From NCBI GenBank assembly GCA_902806355.1, contig CADCWI010000060.1, positions 1 to 5,752 of the forward strand: 5,752 bases of DNA. The letters are read 5' to 3'. Each line of letters starts with the position of its first letter. Positions within the stretch are counted from its first letter, which is position 1. Shown piece by piece: positions 4,574 through 5,752 of the stretch. This DNA comes from an uncultured Thermomicrobiales bacterium (lineage in GTDB: Bacteria; Chloroflexota; Chloroflexia; Thermomicrobiales; UBA6265). Below the pieces are notes generated by a model that did no database searches, was not told the origin of the DNA, and saw nothing but the letters and a program-made list of their open reading frames with translations. A program made the position numbers and the translations under genes.

Positions 4574-5623
4574 ATGACGCACGGCGATGCCGACTCCCAG
4601 ACGCCCGCCGCTTCAGAGCGTGCCAACAGCCATGCTGATGCTTCGTCCGGGCGGACACCATCGCGGAATGCTCGCCCGGAAGGAAGGGGGAATACGCCAC
4701 GCACGCCTTTCCGGAGAGAGCCCTTCCGGAAGGACCGGCCGCGCAGCGGGGTCCAACTCTCGCGAACGCCGGATTACCTCCTGGTCGGACATGTCACGGC
4801 AGACCTGTTGCCGGATGGCAAGGTCGTGCTGGGCGGCACCGCGCTGTACTCCGCCCTGACGGCGGCCAAGCTCGGCGCCCGCGTCGCGGTGCTCACCCGG
4901 GGAGCGTTTGGGGGCGAGATCGCGGGGATGGAGATCCCGAATCTGGATCAGCTTGCCGATGAGAATATCAGCATCGTCGTCCAGGAAGCCGACGTGCCAA
5001 CGACATTCATCAACGAGTACCAGGCGGACCGCAGGGTGCAGACGATCCGGCACTGGGCGGGTCAGATCGACCTTCGAGGGCTGCCGCCACACTGGCGCAA
5101 CGCCAAGGTCGTGCATCTGGGACCGATCGCGGACGAGGTCGATCCGCGCCAGACATCGGGCATGACGGCCGAGTTCCTGGGGATCACGCCGCAGGGGTGG
5201 ATGCGGGACTGGCCGCGAGCGACCGGTGGCCGGGTCAAGCACATCCCGCTCAAGCTTCCCGGCGAACTGCTGAGCCGGATCGACAGCGCGATTGTCAGCA
5301 TCGAAGAGATCGCGTGGGCACGTGATGTCGTCACCCAGGTCGGGAACCGGCGGCTGGGCGTCGTCACCCAGGGTGCGGACGGGGCGCGGATCATTGCCGG
5401 CGGGCAGCGATTCGAGCTTCCGGGACACAAGGTCGACATCAAGGACCTGACCGGTGCCGGGGATGTCTTCGCGGCGGCGTTCTTCCTGAAGGCCGCGGAC
5501 CGGACGGTCTCCGCCGAAACGGCCGGGCGCTTCGCCAACGCGGTTGCGGCCCTGAGCCTGCGGGAGATCGGCGCCTTCGGCGTTCCCTCCATGAAACAGG
5601 TCGACGAGCTCCTCGCGAGATAG
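4574..5623 (+). CDS. PfkB-family (ribokinase-like) carbohydrate kinase
   Basis: The 349-residue product is a member of the ribokinase/PfkB superfamily, ATP-dependent kinases acting on sugars, nucleosides or related alcohols. The fold starts at about residue 67 (DYLLVGHVTADLLPDGK), with the first PfkB signature region LGGTALYSALTAAKLGARVAVLTR (split across 86-109). The second signature is DLTGAGDVFAAAF (291-303), including the GAGD anion hole and the catalytic base Asp297. The C-terminus FANAVAALSLREIGAFGVPS is typical. The substrate cannot be read from the sequence. Residues 1-66 are an extra, probably disordered extension rich in Ser, Arg, Pro and Gly. The ATG start is the only in-frame start before the domain, but only a weak AAGAGA (4561-4566) precedes it. 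It stands alone after jag and has no recognised pathway partner here. Confidence 0.9.
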   Translation: MTHGDADSQTPAASERANSHADASSGRTPSRNARPEGRGNTPRTPFRREPFRKDRPRSGVQLSRTPDYLLVGHVTADLLPDGKVVLGGTALYSALTAAKLGARVAVLTRGAFGGEIAGMEIPNLDQLADENISIVVQEADVPTTFINEYQADRRVQTIRHWAGQIDLRGLPPHWRNAKVVHLGPIADEVDPRQTSGMTAEFLGITPQGWMRDWPRATGGRVKHIPLKLPGELLSRIDSAIVSIEEIAWARDVVTQVGNRRLGVVTQGADGARIIAGGQRFELPGHKVDIKDLTGAGDVFAAAFFLKAADRTVSAETAGRFANAVAALSLREIGAFGVPSMKQVDELLAR

Positions 5624-5648
5624 AGCGGGTGATCCTGGACAGGCCATG

Positions 5649-5707
5649 CACGTTCCCGGCGGAAAGCTCGACGAGCACTGAGCCTTTCGCTCATACCATG
5701 GAACGTG
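5649..5707 (+). terminator. Nested stem-loop downstream of the kinase
   Basis: CACGTTCC (5649-5656) pairs exactly with GGAACGTG (5700-5707). Inside it GAAAGCTC (5662-5669) can pair with GAG-C-CTTTC (5680-5688) with one bulged C. The structure begins 26 nt after the kinase stop and has no T-run after it. It may be a structured 3' end or a terminator of unusual type. From 5708 to the end of the window I see no gene. Confidence 0.35.
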
Positions 5708-5752
5708 TGCGCCAGAACCGGCAAGCCTAACCCGCAGCCATCAGGACAGGCA

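Noticed and set aside
4613..5647. 344-codon frame on the minus strand
   Set aside because: It is the antisense shadow of the PfkB kinase.
5646..5681. 11-codon ATG frame after the kinase (MHVPGGKLDEH)
   Set aside because: It stops almost at once and no continuation is visible; too short to judge as a gene or pseudogene.

Overview
The window is a high-GC bacterial stretch (GC-rich by eye, with strong G/C preference at third codon positions) carrying the classic chromosomal cluster rpmH - rnpA - yidD - yidC - jag, followed by a PfkB-type sugar kinase, all on the + strand. YidD, the short single-domain YidC without a large periplasmic domain, and a Jag/KhpB protein together point away from Proteobacteria. 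The GTG starts, strong Shine-Dalgarno sites and the style of the proteins suggest Chloroflexota, perhaps a Thermomicrobia-like lineage. That placement is inference; Actinomycetota or a related high-GC lineage cannot be excluded by eye.

Layout. 1-56 is upstream sequence with no callable promoter. 57-224 is rpmH (ribosomal protein bL34, GTG start). 225-404 is a gap with two clear stem-loops, one of them a perfect 16-bp inverted repeat. 405-869 is rnpA (RNase P protein), overlapping yidD (866-1075) by ATGA. A 270-nt leader ends in a hairpin abutting the yidC Shine-Dalgarno. 1346-2584 is yidC, with a short hairpin directly after its stop. 2585-3047 has no convincing gene but holds small direct and inverted repeats. 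3048-3227 is a candidate 59-aa cysteine-containing protein with its own good ribosome-binding site, ending 19 nt before jag. 3247-4095 is jag. 4096-4573 is again non-coding as far as I can see, with several hairpins. 4574-5623 is the kinase. 5624-5752 holds a nested inverted repeat and no recognisable gene.

The genes form a translation and membrane-biogenesis module: bL34 is a 50S protein, RnpA helps mature tRNA 5' ends, YidD assists YidC, YidC inserts proteins into the inner membrane, and Jag/KhpB is an RNA-binding partner usually encoded next to YidC. Departures from the usual arrangement are the 662-bp yidC-jag interval with its small candidate gene, and an orphan sugar kinase after jag where mnmE/mnmG/rsmG often stand. 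I did not find a defence system, CRISPR array, intact mobile element, tRNA or rRNA. The most novel candidate is the 59-aa protein; next come the structured rpmH-rnpA spacer and the yidC leader.
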